Shown here: piece by piece, positions 24,786 through 33,452 of the stretch
How the letters are laid out: every line of letters begins with the position of its first letter
Position numbering within the stretch: position 1 is the first letter of the stretch
From: Pseudomonas fluorescens
Lineage (GTDB): Bacteria; Pseudomonadota; Gammaproteobacteria; Pseudomonadales; Pseudomonadaceae
Reading direction: 5' to 3'
Length of the DNA: 44,633 bases
Assembly (NCBI RefSeq): GCF_002837185.1
Contig: NZ_KZ477996.1
Coordinates: forward strand, 1-44,633
Position numbers and translations under genes: made by a program
Notes under the pieces: generated by a model
Told to the model about the DNA's origin: nothing
Database searches by the model: none
The model's input: the letters and a program-made list of their open reading frames with translations, nothing else

Positions 24786-26369
24786 ATGGGACTGACACGA
24801 CGTGAAGCGCTGTCCAGTATTGCCGCCGTCGGCGGTGAGCAGGCGGCCAAAGACGCATTGGCCGCATTGGGCCTGGGGCCGTCTTCACACCGGCGGCCGC
24901 AACCGCTGCAACTCAAGGACGGTCTGGGCCAGGGCACCCGCGTGCTGGTGCTGGGCGCCGGGATCGCCGGGCTGGTCAGCGCGCTGGAACTGAGCCGTGC
25001 CGGGTTCACCGTGCAGGTGCTGGAGGCCCGCGACCGCGTGGGTGGGCGCACCTGGACCCTGCGCAACGGCGACCGCGTGGACTACACCGATGGCCGCGCG
25101 CAAACGGTAGCGTTCGATCCGGGCCAGTATTTCAACGCCGGCCCCGCGCGCATTCCCAGCCAGCACCGCACCATCCTCGACTACTGCAGCGAACTGGGCG
25201 TGCCGCTGCAAGTGCTGGTCAACAGCAGCCATGGCGCTCAAGTGCGGCCGGACCTGCAACAACCGGCGTTCACCGTCGGCCAGGCGGTCAATGATGCACG
25301 CGGCCATCTGTCCGGCTTGCTGGCCAAGGCGGTGCAGCGTGATGCGCTCGACGACGTATTGAGCGGCGAGGAACGCACTCGCTTGCTGGCATTCCTTCAA
25401 GTGTATGGCGACCTTTCCCAGGCGCTGGCCTACGAAGGCAGCTTGCGTTCCGGCCACCGTGAATCGCCCGTGCATCCCGGCGCACTGCCCGCCAGCGCGC
25501 AGCCGATCGGCCTTGAGCGCCTGCTGCATCCCGAGCTGTGGGGCGCGCTGCTGCACACCGAATTCCCGGAGTTCTCGGCGACCATGTTTCAGCCGGTGGG
25601 CGGCATGGACCGCATCACCGAGGCGTTCTATCAGCGTGTGCGCGAGCAGGTGCAACTGGGCGCTCAGGTGCGACAGATTCGCCAACTGGAAGACGGCGTC
25701 GCGGTGACTTATCACGACCAGCACAGCGGCCGTGAACAGGTGGTGCGTGCCGATTACCTGGTATCCACCTTGCCCCTGCCATTGCTGGCCAGGCTCGACA
25801 CCGACTTCAGCGACCCGGTCAAAGCCGCCTTGCTCAGCACCCGCAGCGACCAGGCGACGAAAGTGGCGTGGCAATCGCCGCGCTTCTGGGAAACCGATTA
25901 CCGCATTTACGGCGGGCTGTCCTGGGTTGAACATCCGGCGCGCCTGCTGTGGTACCCAAGCAACGACCTCAACACCCGCGACGGGGTACTGGTGGCCGGT
26001 TATGTCACCGGGGAGGGCGCCGGCGCGTTCGGCGCGCAGTCGTTCGCCGCGCAGTACGCCACCTCCCGACACGCCGTGGAACTGCTGCACCCCGGTTATT
26101 CCACGCAGCTGCGCCACCCGTTGGCGGTGGCCTGGGAGCAGATCCCCTACAGCGAAGGCCCTTGGCTGCAACGCGAGCACTTTCCCGCCGAGGCCAGCGC
26201 GTTGCTGGAACAGGCCCACGGCCGCGTGTACTTCGCCGGCGACGGTCTGGTGCAGAGCGGCGTGGGTATCTGGCAGGAATCGGCGGCCAACTCGGCGCGG
26301 CATGTGGTTGCGCAGTTGGCCGAACGGGTGAGCCGGCAACGTCACCGTGCGGCACTGGCGGCGTCATAA
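24786..26369 (+). CDS. Flavin-containing amine/amino-acid oxidase
   Basis: The 527-residue oxidase has the FAD dinucleotide motif [22 protein letters not shown] at about 52-73, followed by [12 protein letters not shown]. The C-terminal FAD-contact segment is [10 protein letters not shown]. This is the monoamine oxidase/L-amino-acid oxidase superfamily, which converts amines or amino acids to imines with production of hydrogen peroxide. The N-terminus has TRREAL and a short hydrophobic stretch, which faintly resembles a Tat signal, but the hydrophobic part is weak and export is doubtful. A RidA-family protein encoded next could hydrolyse the imine product. The position after an importer suggests the imported compound is the substrate. 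AGGAG precedes ATG 24786. Confidence 0.88.
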   Translation: MGLTRREALSSIAAVGGEQAAKDALAALGLGPSSHRRPQPLQLKDGLGQGTRVLVLGAGIAGLVSALELSRAGFTVQVLEARDRVGGRTWTLRNGDRVDYTDGRAQTVAFDPGQYFNAGPARIPSQHRTILDYCSELGVPLQVLVNSSHGAQVRPDLQQPAFTVGQAVNDARGHLSGLLAKAVQRDALDDVLSGEERTRLLAFLQVYGDLSQALAYEGSLRSGHRESPVHPGALPASAQPIGLERLLHPELWGALLHTEFPEFSATMFQPVGGMDRITEAFYQRVREQVQLGAQVRQIRQLEDGVAVTYHDQHSGREQVVRADYLVSTLPLPLLARLDTDFSDPVKAALLSTRSDQATKVAWQSPRFWETDYRIYGGLSWVEHPARLLWYPSNDLNTRDGVLVAGYVTGEGAGAFGAQSFAAQYATSRHAVELLHPGYSTQLRHPLAVAWEQIPYSEGPWLQREHFPAEASALLEQAHGRVYFAGDGLVQSGVGIWQESAANSARHVVAQLAERVSRQRHRAALAAS

Positions 26370-26420
26370 CGCTGCGGCGGCATTTAAAACCTGGGTAGAC
26401 ATCCAATAAGGAGCAACACC

Positions 26421-26843
26421 ATGAGCGACAGTATCCAACGCACCAGCGTCGGCGATTTCCCCATCTCGCAAACCGTGACCGTGCCGGCCTCGGCCAGCCT
26501 GGTATTCGTCAGCGGCACCTTGCCGGACCTGGTCGACCCGAACGTTCCCGGGGTGTACGGCAACACCGAAGTGCAAACGGTGTCGGTGTTCAACAAGCTG
26601 CGCAACATCCTTGGGCAGCAGGATCTGGACCTGGGCGATATCGTGCAGTTGCGGGTGTTCCTGGTGGGCGCCGCACAAACCGACGGCAAGTTGGATTTCG
26701 CCGGATTGCAGCGCGGGTATACGCAGTTCTTCGGCACCCTTGAACAACCGAACAAACCGGCGCGCACGGCGTTGCAGGTGGTGGCATTGCCATTGCCCGG
26801 GGCCTTGGTGGAAGTAGAGGCGGTGGCGGCCAGGGCGGTGTGA
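26421..26843 (+). CDS. RidA-family (YjgF/YER057c) imine deaminase-like protein
   Basis: The 140-residue protein is of RidA size and contains the C-terminal PARTALQVVALPLPGALVEVEAVAARA. This includes the Arg that binds the substrate carboxylate in RidA and the Glu of the active site. The family hydrolyses reactive enamine/imine intermediates to keto acids and ammonia. Next to a flavin amine oxidase the role is clear by inference: clearing the imine made by that enzyme. AAGGAG lies 7 bases before ATG 26421. Confidence 0.88.
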   Translation: MSDSIQRTSVGDFPISQTVTVPASASLVFVSGTLPDLVDPNVPGVYGNTEVQTVSVFNKLRNILGQQDLDLGDIVQLRVFLVGAAQTDGKLDFAGLQRGYTQFFGTLEQPNKPARTALQVVALPLPGALVEVEAVAARAV

Positions 26844-26942
26844 GCGCAGGGCAGACTGTCACCCTTTCTCTGAGAAATCCCCTACAGGTATCTGGGAGTT
26901 TTCATTCTTCTCGCCCGTGTTTTTCCTCCTAGGATGGCGCCA

Positions 26943-26989
26943 TCGCTTGACCACAAGCGAGACGGCAAGGGGCCTGTCTAACAGGCCCC
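26943..26989 (+). promoter_or_regulatory. Two consecutive hairpins in the leader of the lipoprotein pair
   Basis: TCGCTTG/CAAGCGA (26943-26960, loop ACCA) is followed by GGGGCCTGT/ACAGGCCCC (26969-26989, loop CTA). Both are perfect and lie 33-79 bases before the ATG at 27022. The second could end the upstream oxidase/RidA transcript, but it has no U-run. Alternatively both shape the 5' leader of the lipoprotein genes. Confidence 0.5.
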
Positions 26990-27021
26990 ACAGCCATACG
27001 AATAGGCTTAGGAGTCAAAAC

Positions 27022-27414
27022 ATGAGGATCACCCGTGTGAGCAAACGCCTGCGCCGCTCGGCCTGGGCGGTGATCGTAGCGGCAACATTGGCAGGCTGCG
27101 CCACGCCGCTGGCACCGACGGAAAAAATCTCCCTGGCCCGCGATTCGGTGGGCCGCGCCCTGGCGGCGCAAGCCACGCAATTCGCACCGCTGGAGATGAA
27201 GACCGCCCAAGACAAACTGGCGCGTATGGAGCAAGCCATCGGCGAAAAACACTACGTGGAAGTGGACGCGCTGGCCGAGCAGATCGAAGTGGACGCCAAC
27301 CTCGCCGAGACGAAGGCCAACACGGTGCGTAAACAGCAGGTCTTGCAGCAGGCACGCGAGGGCATCCAGGTGCTCAAGCAGGAAATGCTCAACGCTCCCG
27401 CGACTACCCACTGA
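27022..27414 (+). CDS. DUF4398-type lipoprotein
   Basis: The 130-residue product begins with a basic N-terminus and a membrane signal ending in the lipobox LAGC (ATLAGCATP). The rest is helical and Ala/Lys/Glu-rich (MKTAQDKLARMEQAIGE), fitting DUF4398. Such proteins are often paired with OmpA-type lipoproteins in Pseudomonas, as here. ATG 27022 with TAGGAG upstream is chosen over a longer frame starting at 26917. Function is unknown; a cell-envelope role is likely. Confidence 0.85.
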   Translation: MRITRVSKRLRRSAWAVIVAATLAGCATPLAPTEKISLARDSVGRALAAQATQFAPLEMKTAQDKLARMEQAIGEKHYVEVDALAEQIEVDANLAETKANTVRKQQVLQQAREGIQVLKQEMLNAPATTH

Positions 27415-27425
27415 GGATTCTCCCC

Positions 27426-28199
27426 ATGCGTGCCACTTACTTCATTCCCGTTCTGTCCGCCTTGGCGCTGGCCGTGGCCGGTTGCGCCACGCCACCGGAA
27501 AACGCGCAACTGCTGCAAGCGCGCAGTCAATTTTCCAGCTTGCAGCAAAAGCCTGAGTCCACCACCTTGGCGGCAGTCGAGACGCGTATCGCCTCCAATG
27601 CGCTTGACCGCGCCAACCAGGTTTCGCTGCATGACCGAACCGATCCGAAGATCGACCAGTTGGCGTACCTGGCGTCGCAGCGAATCGCGGTAGCGGAACA
27701 GACCATTGCCGGCCGCAAAATCGATGCGCGGCTCGACAACATCGCAGTCGACCGCACCCAGGTCCAGCTTGACGTCAGGACCGCACAGCTCAAGGCCTTG
27801 CAGGCCATGAAGGCGCAGCCGTCGGAGCGCGGCCAGGTGATTACCTTTGGCGATGTGCTGTTCGATACCGCCAAGGCCGAGCTGAAGCCGGGCAGCCAGC
27901 GCGACCTCCAGGGGCTGGCGAATTTTCTGTTGCAGAACCCTGAACGCCAGGTTCGCGTAGAAGGCTTTACCGACAGCACCGGCGGCGACGCTTTCAACCA
28001 GAGCTTGTCCGAACGTCGCGCCCAGGCCGTGGCGCGTGGCCTGGAGCGGTTCGGCGTGCGCAGCGAACGCATCACCGTGGTGGGCTACGGCAAGCAGTAC
28101 CCGGTGGCCGATAACCTGAGCGCGCCGTCACGCCAGTTGAACCGCCGTGTGGAAGTGATCGTGTCCAACGACGGCGCAGCCGTCAGCGCACGCCGCTGA
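27426..28199 (+). CDS. OmpA-family lipoprotein
   Basis: The 257-residue protein has a signal peptide with lipobox VAGC (Cys20), a helical DUF4398-like middle part, and a C-terminal OmpA peptidoglycan-binding domain from about 135. Peptidoglycan contacts are visible in the segments VRVEGFTDSTGG and LSERRAQAVARGL, and NRRVEVIVS closes the domain. It should tether the outer membrane to peptidoglycan. It lies 11 bases after the DUF4398 lipoprotein gene, so the two are co-transcribed. Confidence 0.92.
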   Translation: MRATYFIPVLSALALAVAGCATPPENAQLLQARSQFSSLQQKPESTTLAAVETRIASNALDRANQVSLHDRTDPKIDQLAYLASQRIAVAEQTIAGRKIDARLDNIAVDRTQVQLDVRTAQLKALQAMKAQPSERGQVITFGDVLFDTAKAELKPGSQRDLQGLANFLLQNPERQVRVEGFTDSTGGDAFNQSLSERRAQAVARGLERFGVRSERITVVGYGKQYPVADNLSAPSRQLNRRVEVIVSNDGAAVSARR

Positions 28200-28223
28200 G
28201 CCAGGCGGGAGTAGTGCACGCTG

Positions 28224-29060
28224 CTACTCCTGCAACTGCAACGCCTGCTGTTTGAGCCTGCGCTTTTGCTCGAACGCCAACTTCTCATTATCCCCATAGG
28301 GCGCGCTGTACCAGTTGCCGTAACTCGGATTGGGCAGCAGGAACCAGCGCTGCCCCAGCCAGTTCACATAGGGTTCGACCGCCTTGCGCTGGGCCGCCAG
28401 CGTGTTGTGTTCGGCCTGCACGAAGTCGCCCAGGGAATCACCGGCCATCAACAGCACCCGCGCATGGCTGGCCACCCACTGGCGACGACAGTTCTTGCCA
28501 TAGCCGGCGCTTTCGCAGTGGCCGGTAGGCGTGCTGGCTGCCAGGATGTGTTCATCGCTCTCAATCGGGAACCCGCGCAGGCGCAGGTTGCGCGCCGTGG
28601 CCGCAACCTGGCTGTGTTCGCGGTTGGTGAGGTAATAGACCTTGATGCCTTTTTGCCGGGCTGCCTGCAGGAACGCCACCGAACCGGGCAGCGCCTGGGC
28701 CTTGGCCTGGTCGACCCAGGTGTTCCAGCGGTCATAGGAATAGACCTGGTTGTTTAGAATGTCGCGGGCATTGAGCGGCACATTGTCCAGCAGGGTTTCG
28801 TCGATATCGACCACTACCGCCGGCGGCAGGCCTGTGAGATCTCGCGCGGGAAAGGGCAGCGCGTCCCAGCCGGGATCGGCCAGGGCGACATCCAGTTGGC
28901 GGGTGGCGTTGGCGAAGAGCTGACGGTAGATCAACTCGTGCTCGATGGAGGTCTGGGTCCAGAGTACGGCGTCCAGTTGGTCGTTGGCCGGTGGGGTGTG
29001 CTGGCAGCCGGTCAGGGTGATGGATAAAAGGCAAGCGCCGGCGACAATCAGGTTACGCAT
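28224..29060 (-). CDS. Class C acid phosphatase lipoprotein (e(P4)-like)
   Basis: The 278-residue protein starts at ATG 29060 and carries a lipobox LTGC with Cys19. The HAD-superfamily motif VVVDIDETLLDN (Asp85, Asp87) gives the nucleophile and acid. YYLTNRE supplies motif II and GDSLGDF motif IV. It matches the 5'-nucleotidase/acid phosphatase lipoprotein e(P4) family, which dephosphorylates nucleotides at the cell surface or in the periplasm and can aid NAD or phosphate scavenging. It converges with the OmpA lipoprotein gene, with 24 bases between them. Confidence 0.93.
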   Translation of the reverse strand: MRNLIVAGACLLSITLTGCQHTPPANDQLDAVLWTQTSIEHELIYRQLFANATRQLDVALADPGWDALPFPARDLTGLPPAVVVDIDETLLDNVPLNARDILNNQVYSYDRWNTWVDQAKAQALPGSVAFLQAARQKGIKVYYLTNREHSQVAATARNLRLRGFPIESDEHILAASTPTGHCESAGYGKNCRRQWVASHARVLLMAGDSLGDFVQAEHNTLAAQRKAVEPYVNWLGQRWFLLPNPSYGNWYSAPYGDNEKLAFEQKRRLKQQALQLQE

Positions 29061-29327
29061 AGTGTGGTCTCGCAGATGAAAGCAGTTTTGGCTCAGGCGG
29101 CATTCGGAACTCATGCTATCAGGCGAATAGAACCGGTATGCCTTTAGATGTGAAGGAATATAGAGAAGCCATCATCGAGCTCATCATGGAAGGCTCCTCT
29201 GACGAGGAAGCCTAGTCGATGGCGCTTCGCCAACCGAGCTGAGCAGGCCTGACGCGTGTCTTGGGCGGTTTCATTGCCAAGGCGTCATAGGGGGGAATTG
29301 CTGGCCACGCGGTCGGGTGGCGTGCGG

Positions 29328-29570
29328 CTAGACGGGTTCATCAGTCTTGCGATCAATCCAGTGAGTCTTGATGCCCTTGGCCCAGGCCACCGTGTAGAAA
29401 CAGCTGAGCAGCACAATGCCCCATTGCTCGGCATTGATCGACGACCAGAACCAGAACGGTTGGCCGGCCATGCCGAACAGGCAGGCATAACGGCGCACTT
29501 TGAGGCGTTTGCTTTGGCTGAACCAGATAGCGACGACGCCGAGGGCGGCGATCATGAGTTGTGCGATCAA
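29328..29570 (-). CDS. Small membrane protein of unknown function
   Basis: The 80-residue product has two or three hydrophobic segments (MIAALGVVAIWF, YACLFGMAGQPFWFW and WGIVLLSCFYTVAWA) and a charged C-terminus. TTG 29570 is preferred because GGGAG lies 6 bases upstream; the internal ATG at 29555 is possible. A longer frame to 29615 begins inside a REP palindrome and is rejected. The gene sits between the phosphatase and the aldo/keto reductase on the same strand. I do not recognise a named family. Confidence 0.65.
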   Translation of the reverse strand: MIAQLMIAALGVVAIWFSQSKRLKVRRYACLFGMAGQPFWFWSSINAEQWGIVLLSCFYTVAWAKGIKTHWIDRKTDEPV

Positions 29571-29590
29571 CGCGATCTCCCTTACCAAAG

Positions 29591-29615
29591 GTGAGAGGGC
29601 GCAAGCCTCTCCCAC
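29591..29615. repeat. REP-like palindrome
   Basis: GTGAGAGGGCGCAAG followed by CCTCTCCCAC is an imperfect REP hairpin between the aldo/keto reductase stop and the small membrane protein start. Confidence 0.75.
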
Positions 29616-29639
29616 CTGTTGATCTGTTGCGTGCAGGCG

Positions 29640-30716
29640 CTATTTGTCCTTGCGCGCATCCATGGTTTTTTGATGCTCGGCAAGGAACGGCTGTTCTGCC
29701 GGATCGAAGCGATCGATCCCCGCAGTAAAGCGATGCCAGTAAGGATACAGCGGCTGACGGCGCGTCACGGCCTCGATGCGTGAGGATTGCTCCTCGGTCA
29801 GTTTCAGCTCGGTCGCCGCAAGGTTGTCGCGCAGATGCGCTTCGGTGCGGGCGCCGACAATCAGCGAGGTGATCCCCGGGCGATCCTTGAGCCACGCCAG
29901 GCAGGTGCGCGCCACCGACACACCGTGCTCGTCGCCCACGGCGGCCAGGGTTTCGATGATATCCAGCGCCCGCTCCTGGTCATGCACGTAGGGTTCCGGC
30001 CAGCCGCTGCCCTGGCGGGTATTGGCCGGTGGCTTATGCCCGCGCCGGGTCGAGCCGGTCAGCAGGCCTTCACCCATCGGTCCCCACACCAGCGTGCCGA
30101 TATTCTGGTCCAGCGCCATAGGCAGCAGCTCGTACTCGGCCTCGCGGGATTCTGGGGTGTAGTAGATCTGCTGCGTGATCGGCTTGAGCATGCCGTGCAA
30201 CTCGGCCTTGCCCAGGGCTTTCATCATTTGCCAGGCGGTGAAATTGCTGGTGCCGAAGTAGCGGATCTTGCCCGAGCCCACCAACAGGCGCAGCGCTTCA
30301 AGGGTTTCTTCGATGGGCGTCAGACCGTCCCAGTTGTGCAGTTGGTACAAGTCGATATGGTCGGTGCCCAGGCGCTTCAAACTGGCTTCACAGGCGCGAA
30401 TCAAGTGGTAGCGCGACGAGCCGGAATTGTTCGGGTTCTCGTCCACCGGGCTGCGGCCTTTGGTCGCCAGCAGAATATCGTTGCGCTTGTCGCCCAAGGC
30501 TTTGCCGACCACTTCCTCGGCCAGGCCATGGGAGTACAGGTCGGCGGTGTCGATCATATTCACCCCGGCGTCGAACGCGATATCGAACATGCGCCTGGCC
30601 TGGGGCACGTCCACCGCGCCGCATTTCTCGAACTCGGCACGACCGCCAAACGGCACGGTGCCCAGGATGATTTCCGAGACCAGCAGACCGGAATGGCCCA
30701 GTTGTCGGTATTGCAT
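29640..30716 (-). CDS. Aldo/keto reductase
   Basis: The 358-residue TIM-barrel reductase shows the catalytic tetrad. Asp and Tyr lie in DTADLYSHG, Lys in LLATKGR and His in LYQLHNWDG. The C-terminal NADPH-binding GARTEAHLRDNL segment is also present. The family reduces aldehydes and ketones with NADPH; the substrate is unknown. ATG 30716 has AGGAGG 5 bases upstream. It is divergent from the glutathione S-transferase gene across a gap of about 200 bases that holds a LysR-box-like inverted repeat. Confidence 0.94.
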   Translation of the reverse strand: MQYRQLGHSGLLVSEIILGTVPFGGRAEFEKCGAVDVPQARRMFDIAFDAGVNMIDTADLYSHGLAEEVVGKALGDKRNDILLATKGRSPVDENPNNSGSSRYHLIRACEASLKRLGTDHIDLYQLHNWDGLTPIEETLEALRLLVGSGKIRYFGTSNFTAWQMMKALGKAELHGMLKPITQQIYYTPESREAEYELLPMALDQNIGTLVWGPMGEGLLTGSTRRGHKPPANTRQGSGWPEPYVHDQERALDIIETLAAVGDEHGVSVARTCLAWLKDRPGITSLIVGARTEAHLRDNLAATELKLTEEQSSRIEAVTRRQPLYPYWHRFTAGIDRFDPAEQPFLAEHQKTMDARKDK

Positions 30717-30818
30717 GTTGCCTCCTACATTGCGTTGCACGTGAAGGTGTGAACGATGGGAGGGGCGATAGTTTGAATTTTTTTATCGAAATCCTGTGTT
30801 TGGCTTAGCGCCCGATTG

Positions 30819-30833
30819 TTTCATCAGGTGAAA
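30819..30833. promoter_or_regulatory. Candidate LysR-type operator
   Basis: TTTCATCAGGTGAAA is an inverted repeat (TTTCA-N5-TGAAA) with the T-N11-A core typical of LysR sites. It lies between the divergent aldo/keto reductase and glutathione S-transferase genes. Two LysR regulators are encoded just downstream of the latter. The link is inferred. Confidence 0.45.
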
Positions 30834-30919
30834 TGCTGGATTGTCATTCCTGGCCATTCCGCTAAGTCCGACAGGGGTGGAACATGCCTGGCGTTGATAC
30901 CTATTCCTTGGAGCCTTTC

Positions 30920-31552
30920 ATGACCCAGCCTGCGATCAAACTGTATGGTTTTCCCCTGTCCGGCCACTCCCACCGGGTCGAGCTGATGCTATCCCTGCTG
31001 GGCCTGCCCATGGAATTTATCCTGGTGGATCTCAAGCAAGGCGCCCATAAATCACCCGAATTCCTCGCCACCCTCAACCGCTTCGGCCAGGTGCCGGTGA
31101 TCGACGACGGCGGCACGGTGCTGGCCGACTCCAACGCGATCCTGGTGTACCTCGCCAACACATATGGCAATGGCCAGTGGCTGCCCGCTGACCCGGTGGG
31201 GCAGGCACGTGTGCAGCGTTGGCTCTCGGCGGCGGCCGGTCAATTGCATGCCGGGCCTGCCACGGCGCGCCTGGCCACGGTGTTTGGTGCCGAGGTGGAC
31301 ACAGCCGTTGCCATCAACCGCGCCCACGCCCTGCTGAACGTGATGGAGCAGCAACTGGACGAGAGCCGCTTTCTGGCCGGCGACCTGCCGAGCATTGCCG
31401 ATATTGCCTTCTACACCTACGTGGCCCATGCGCCGGAAGGCAACGTGTCGCTGGCCGACTATCCTCAGGTGCGCGCCTGGCTCGCCAGCATTGAAGCATT
31501 GCCGGGCTTCGTCGGCATGCCGCGCACTGTGGCGGGGCTGCAATCAGAGTAA
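30920..31552 (+). CDS. Glutathione S-transferase
   Basis: The 210-residue protein has an N-terminal thioredoxin-like domain ([19 protein letters not shown], cis-Pro in QVPVIDDGG, then [12 protein letters not shown]) and a helical C-terminal domain with the ADIAFYTYV motif. It conjugates or reduces electrophiles with glutathione in the cytoplasm. ATG 30920 with GGAG 7 bases upstream is used. The first LysR gene follows after 16 bases. Confidence 0.92.
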   Translation: MTQPAIKLYGFPLSGHSHRVELMLSLLGLPMEFILVDLKQGAHKSPEFLATLNRFGQVPVIDDGGTVLADSNAILVYLANTYGNGQWLPADPVGQARVQRWLSAAAGQLHAGPATARLATVFGAEVDTAVAINRAHALLNVMEQQLDESRFLAGDLPSIADIAFYTYVAHAPEGNVSLADYPQVRAWLASIEALPGFVGMPRTVAGLQSE

Positions 31553-31568
31553 TCTTCAAGGGGTGTCG

Positions 31569-32489
31569 ATGGACCGTTTTCATGAAATGCAGGTGTTCCT
31601 TGCGGTGGCCGAAGAGGCCGGCTTTGCCGCCGCCGCGCGGCGTCTGAACACCTCGCCGCCCAGCGTGACCCGGGCGATTGCCGCCATGGAACAACGCATC
31701 GGCACCCAACTGCTGGCGCGCACCACCCGCAGCCTGCACCTGACCGAAGCCGGGCAGCGTTACCTGGAAGACTGTCGGCGAATCCTCGCCGAGCTGGACG
31801 AAGCCGAGGAAGCGGCGGCGGGCAGTTATTCGATCCCCTGCGGGCAACTGAACGTGACTGCTCCGGTGCTGTTCGGCGAGTTGTTTGTGGCGCCGGCGCT
31901 GGGGGAGTACCTCGACCGTTTTCCCCAGGTGAACATCAATGCTCTGCTGGTCGACCGCGTCGTCAATATGAGCGACGAAGGTGTCGATGTGGCCGTGCGC
32001 ATCGGTCATCTGCCCGAGCCGGGGCAGCAGGCGATCGAGGTCGGTGAGGTGCGCCGGGTCGTGTGCGCATCGCCCGCGTACCTGGCTCGGCATGGGCGAC
32101 CCCAGCGGCCTGAACACTTGCGTGAAGCGAAGATCGTCGCCTCATCCGCCAGCCAACGGGTGAGTGAATGGGCCTTCGTCGACGGCGGCCTGCCGCTGAC
32201 GGTGCCGATCGAACCGCGCCTGGCGGTCACGGCAAACAACGCCGCGATCAACCTGGCGCGGCTGGGGTGGGGCATGACCCGGGTGCTGTCCTATCAGGTC
32301 GCGGCGGCCGTGGCGGCCGGTGAGCTGGAGATTGTCCTGCAGGACTTCGAGCCGGCGGCGCTGCCGATCCGCGTGGTGTTCCAGAACACCGGGCGAGTGC
32401 CGGCCAAGGTCAGCACATTCGTCGATTTTCTGGCCGAGCGCCTGGGGCATGACGTGGCCCTCAAACCGATGAAAAAGCAGCGCGGTTGA
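31569..32489 (+). CDS. LysR-family transcriptional regulator (first of tandem pair)
   Basis: The 306-residue regulator begins with a LysR helix-turn-helix (FHEMQVFLAVAEEAGFAAAARRLN, then SPPSVTRAIAAMEQRIG) and continues into a type 2 periplasmic-binding-fold effector domain. It is of the DsdC/CrgA-like subgroup, common near oxidoreductases and glutathione transferases. ATG 31569 follows AAGGGG; the longer frame to 31395 overlaps the transferase gene. Its stop overlaps the next LysR start. Confidence 0.92.
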   Translation: MDRFHEMQVFLAVAEEAGFAAAARRLNTSPPSVTRAIAAMEQRIGTQLLARTTRSLHLTEAGQRYLEDCRRILAELDEAEEAAAGSYSIPCGQLNVTAPVLFGELFVAPALGEYLDRFPQVNINALLVDRVVNMSDEGVDVAVRIGHLPEPGQQAIEVGEVRRVVCASPAYLARHGRPQRPEHLREAKIVASSASQRVSEWAFVDGGLPLTVPIEPRLAVTANNAAINLARLGWGMTRVLSYQVAAAVAAGELEIVLQDFEPAALPIRVVFQNTGRVPAKVSTFVDFLAERLGHDVALKPMKKQRG

Positions 32490-33373
32490 TGGAGCGCTAT
32501 CGCGATATGCAGTTGTTCGTGGCGCTGGCCGGGCAACCGAGCCTGGCGGCGGCGGCGCGCGTTGCGCACGTCTCGGGCCCGACCCTGGTGCGCGCGATTG
32601 CGCGTCTGGAAGCGCGTTTGCGGGTGAGGTTGTTGCAGCGCAGCACCCGTGGGGTCAGCCTCACCGACGCCGGCACTGCCTATATGGCCGACTGCGTGCG
32701 GTTGCTGGCGGCGGTGGAGGCGGCCGAAGCGTCGGCCAAGGGCTTGCATAGCCAGGCCCAGGGCAATCTGCGCGTATTCATGCCGTTGCTGTTCAGCCGC
32801 TATGTGATGGCGCCGGTACTGGCCGCGTACATGGAGCGTTACCCGCTGGTGCGCCTGTTCGCCCACTATCACGACTACTACCCGAACCTGCATGAGGAAG
32901 GGCTGGACGTGGCGGTGCTGGTGGGCGCGTTGCCCAGCTCGTCCTTGATCGCGCGACCGGTGGGGCATGTGCGGCACATCCTCTGCGCCAGTCCCGGCTA
33001 CCTTGCCGCCCACGGCGAGCCGCTGCATCCCGACGCCCTCAGGCAGCACCATCTGATCGCCGATGCCGACCCGGTGCAGTGGGACTTCGCGCACTGTCAG
33101 CTCAAGGCCCGCGCACGTCTGCGCTGCGCCACGGTGCAAGGCGCGATCAATGCAGCCGTGCAGGGCGCGGGGCTGGTGCGTTGCTTGAACTATCCGGTGC
33201 ACGAGCACCTGGCAAGTGGCCGGCTGCATCGCGTATTGCCAGGCTTTGAGCTGCCTGCGGTGCCGGTGCAGGTGGTCTACCGCGAAGGTCGCCATGCGCC
33301 GATGCGTGTGCGCAGTTTTGTCGATGACTGTGTAGCGGCATTGCGCGGGCACCCGGCATTTCAGCTGGCGTAA
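32489..33373 (+). CDS. LysR-family transcriptional regulator (second of tandem pair)
   Basis: The 294-residue protein has the same layout as its upstream neighbour (YRDMQLFVALAGQPSLAAAARVA, then GPTLVRAIARLEARL). The effector domain has clearly diverged (FAHYHDYYPNLHEEGLDVAVL compared with INALLVDRVVNMSDEGVDVAV). ATG 32489 overlaps the previous stop (TGATG); a TTG three bases earlier is the alternative. The tandem arrangement suggests an old duplication or two sensors controlling one set of genes. Confidence 0.9.
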   Translation: MERYRDMQLFVALAGQPSLAAAARVAHVSGPTLVRAIARLEARLRVRLLQRSTRGVSLTDAGTAYMADCVRLLAAVEAAEASAKGLHSQAQGNLRVFMPLLFSRYVMAPVLAAYMERYPLVRLFAHYHDYYPNLHEEGLDVAVLVGALPSSSLIARPVGHVRHILCASPGYLAAHGEPLHPDALRQHHLIADADPVQWDFAHCQLKARARLRCATVQGAINAAVQGAGLVRCLNYPVHEHLASGRLHRVLPGFELPAVPVQVVYREGRHAPMRVRSFVDDCVAALRGHPAFQLA

Positions 33374-33452
33374 TAGTGGATTGCCCGGGGTGGTCATTCT
33401 CTCGGCGTCGGGTCAGGCGCAGCATCCAGCTATCCAACGAGAGGTGACCGTC

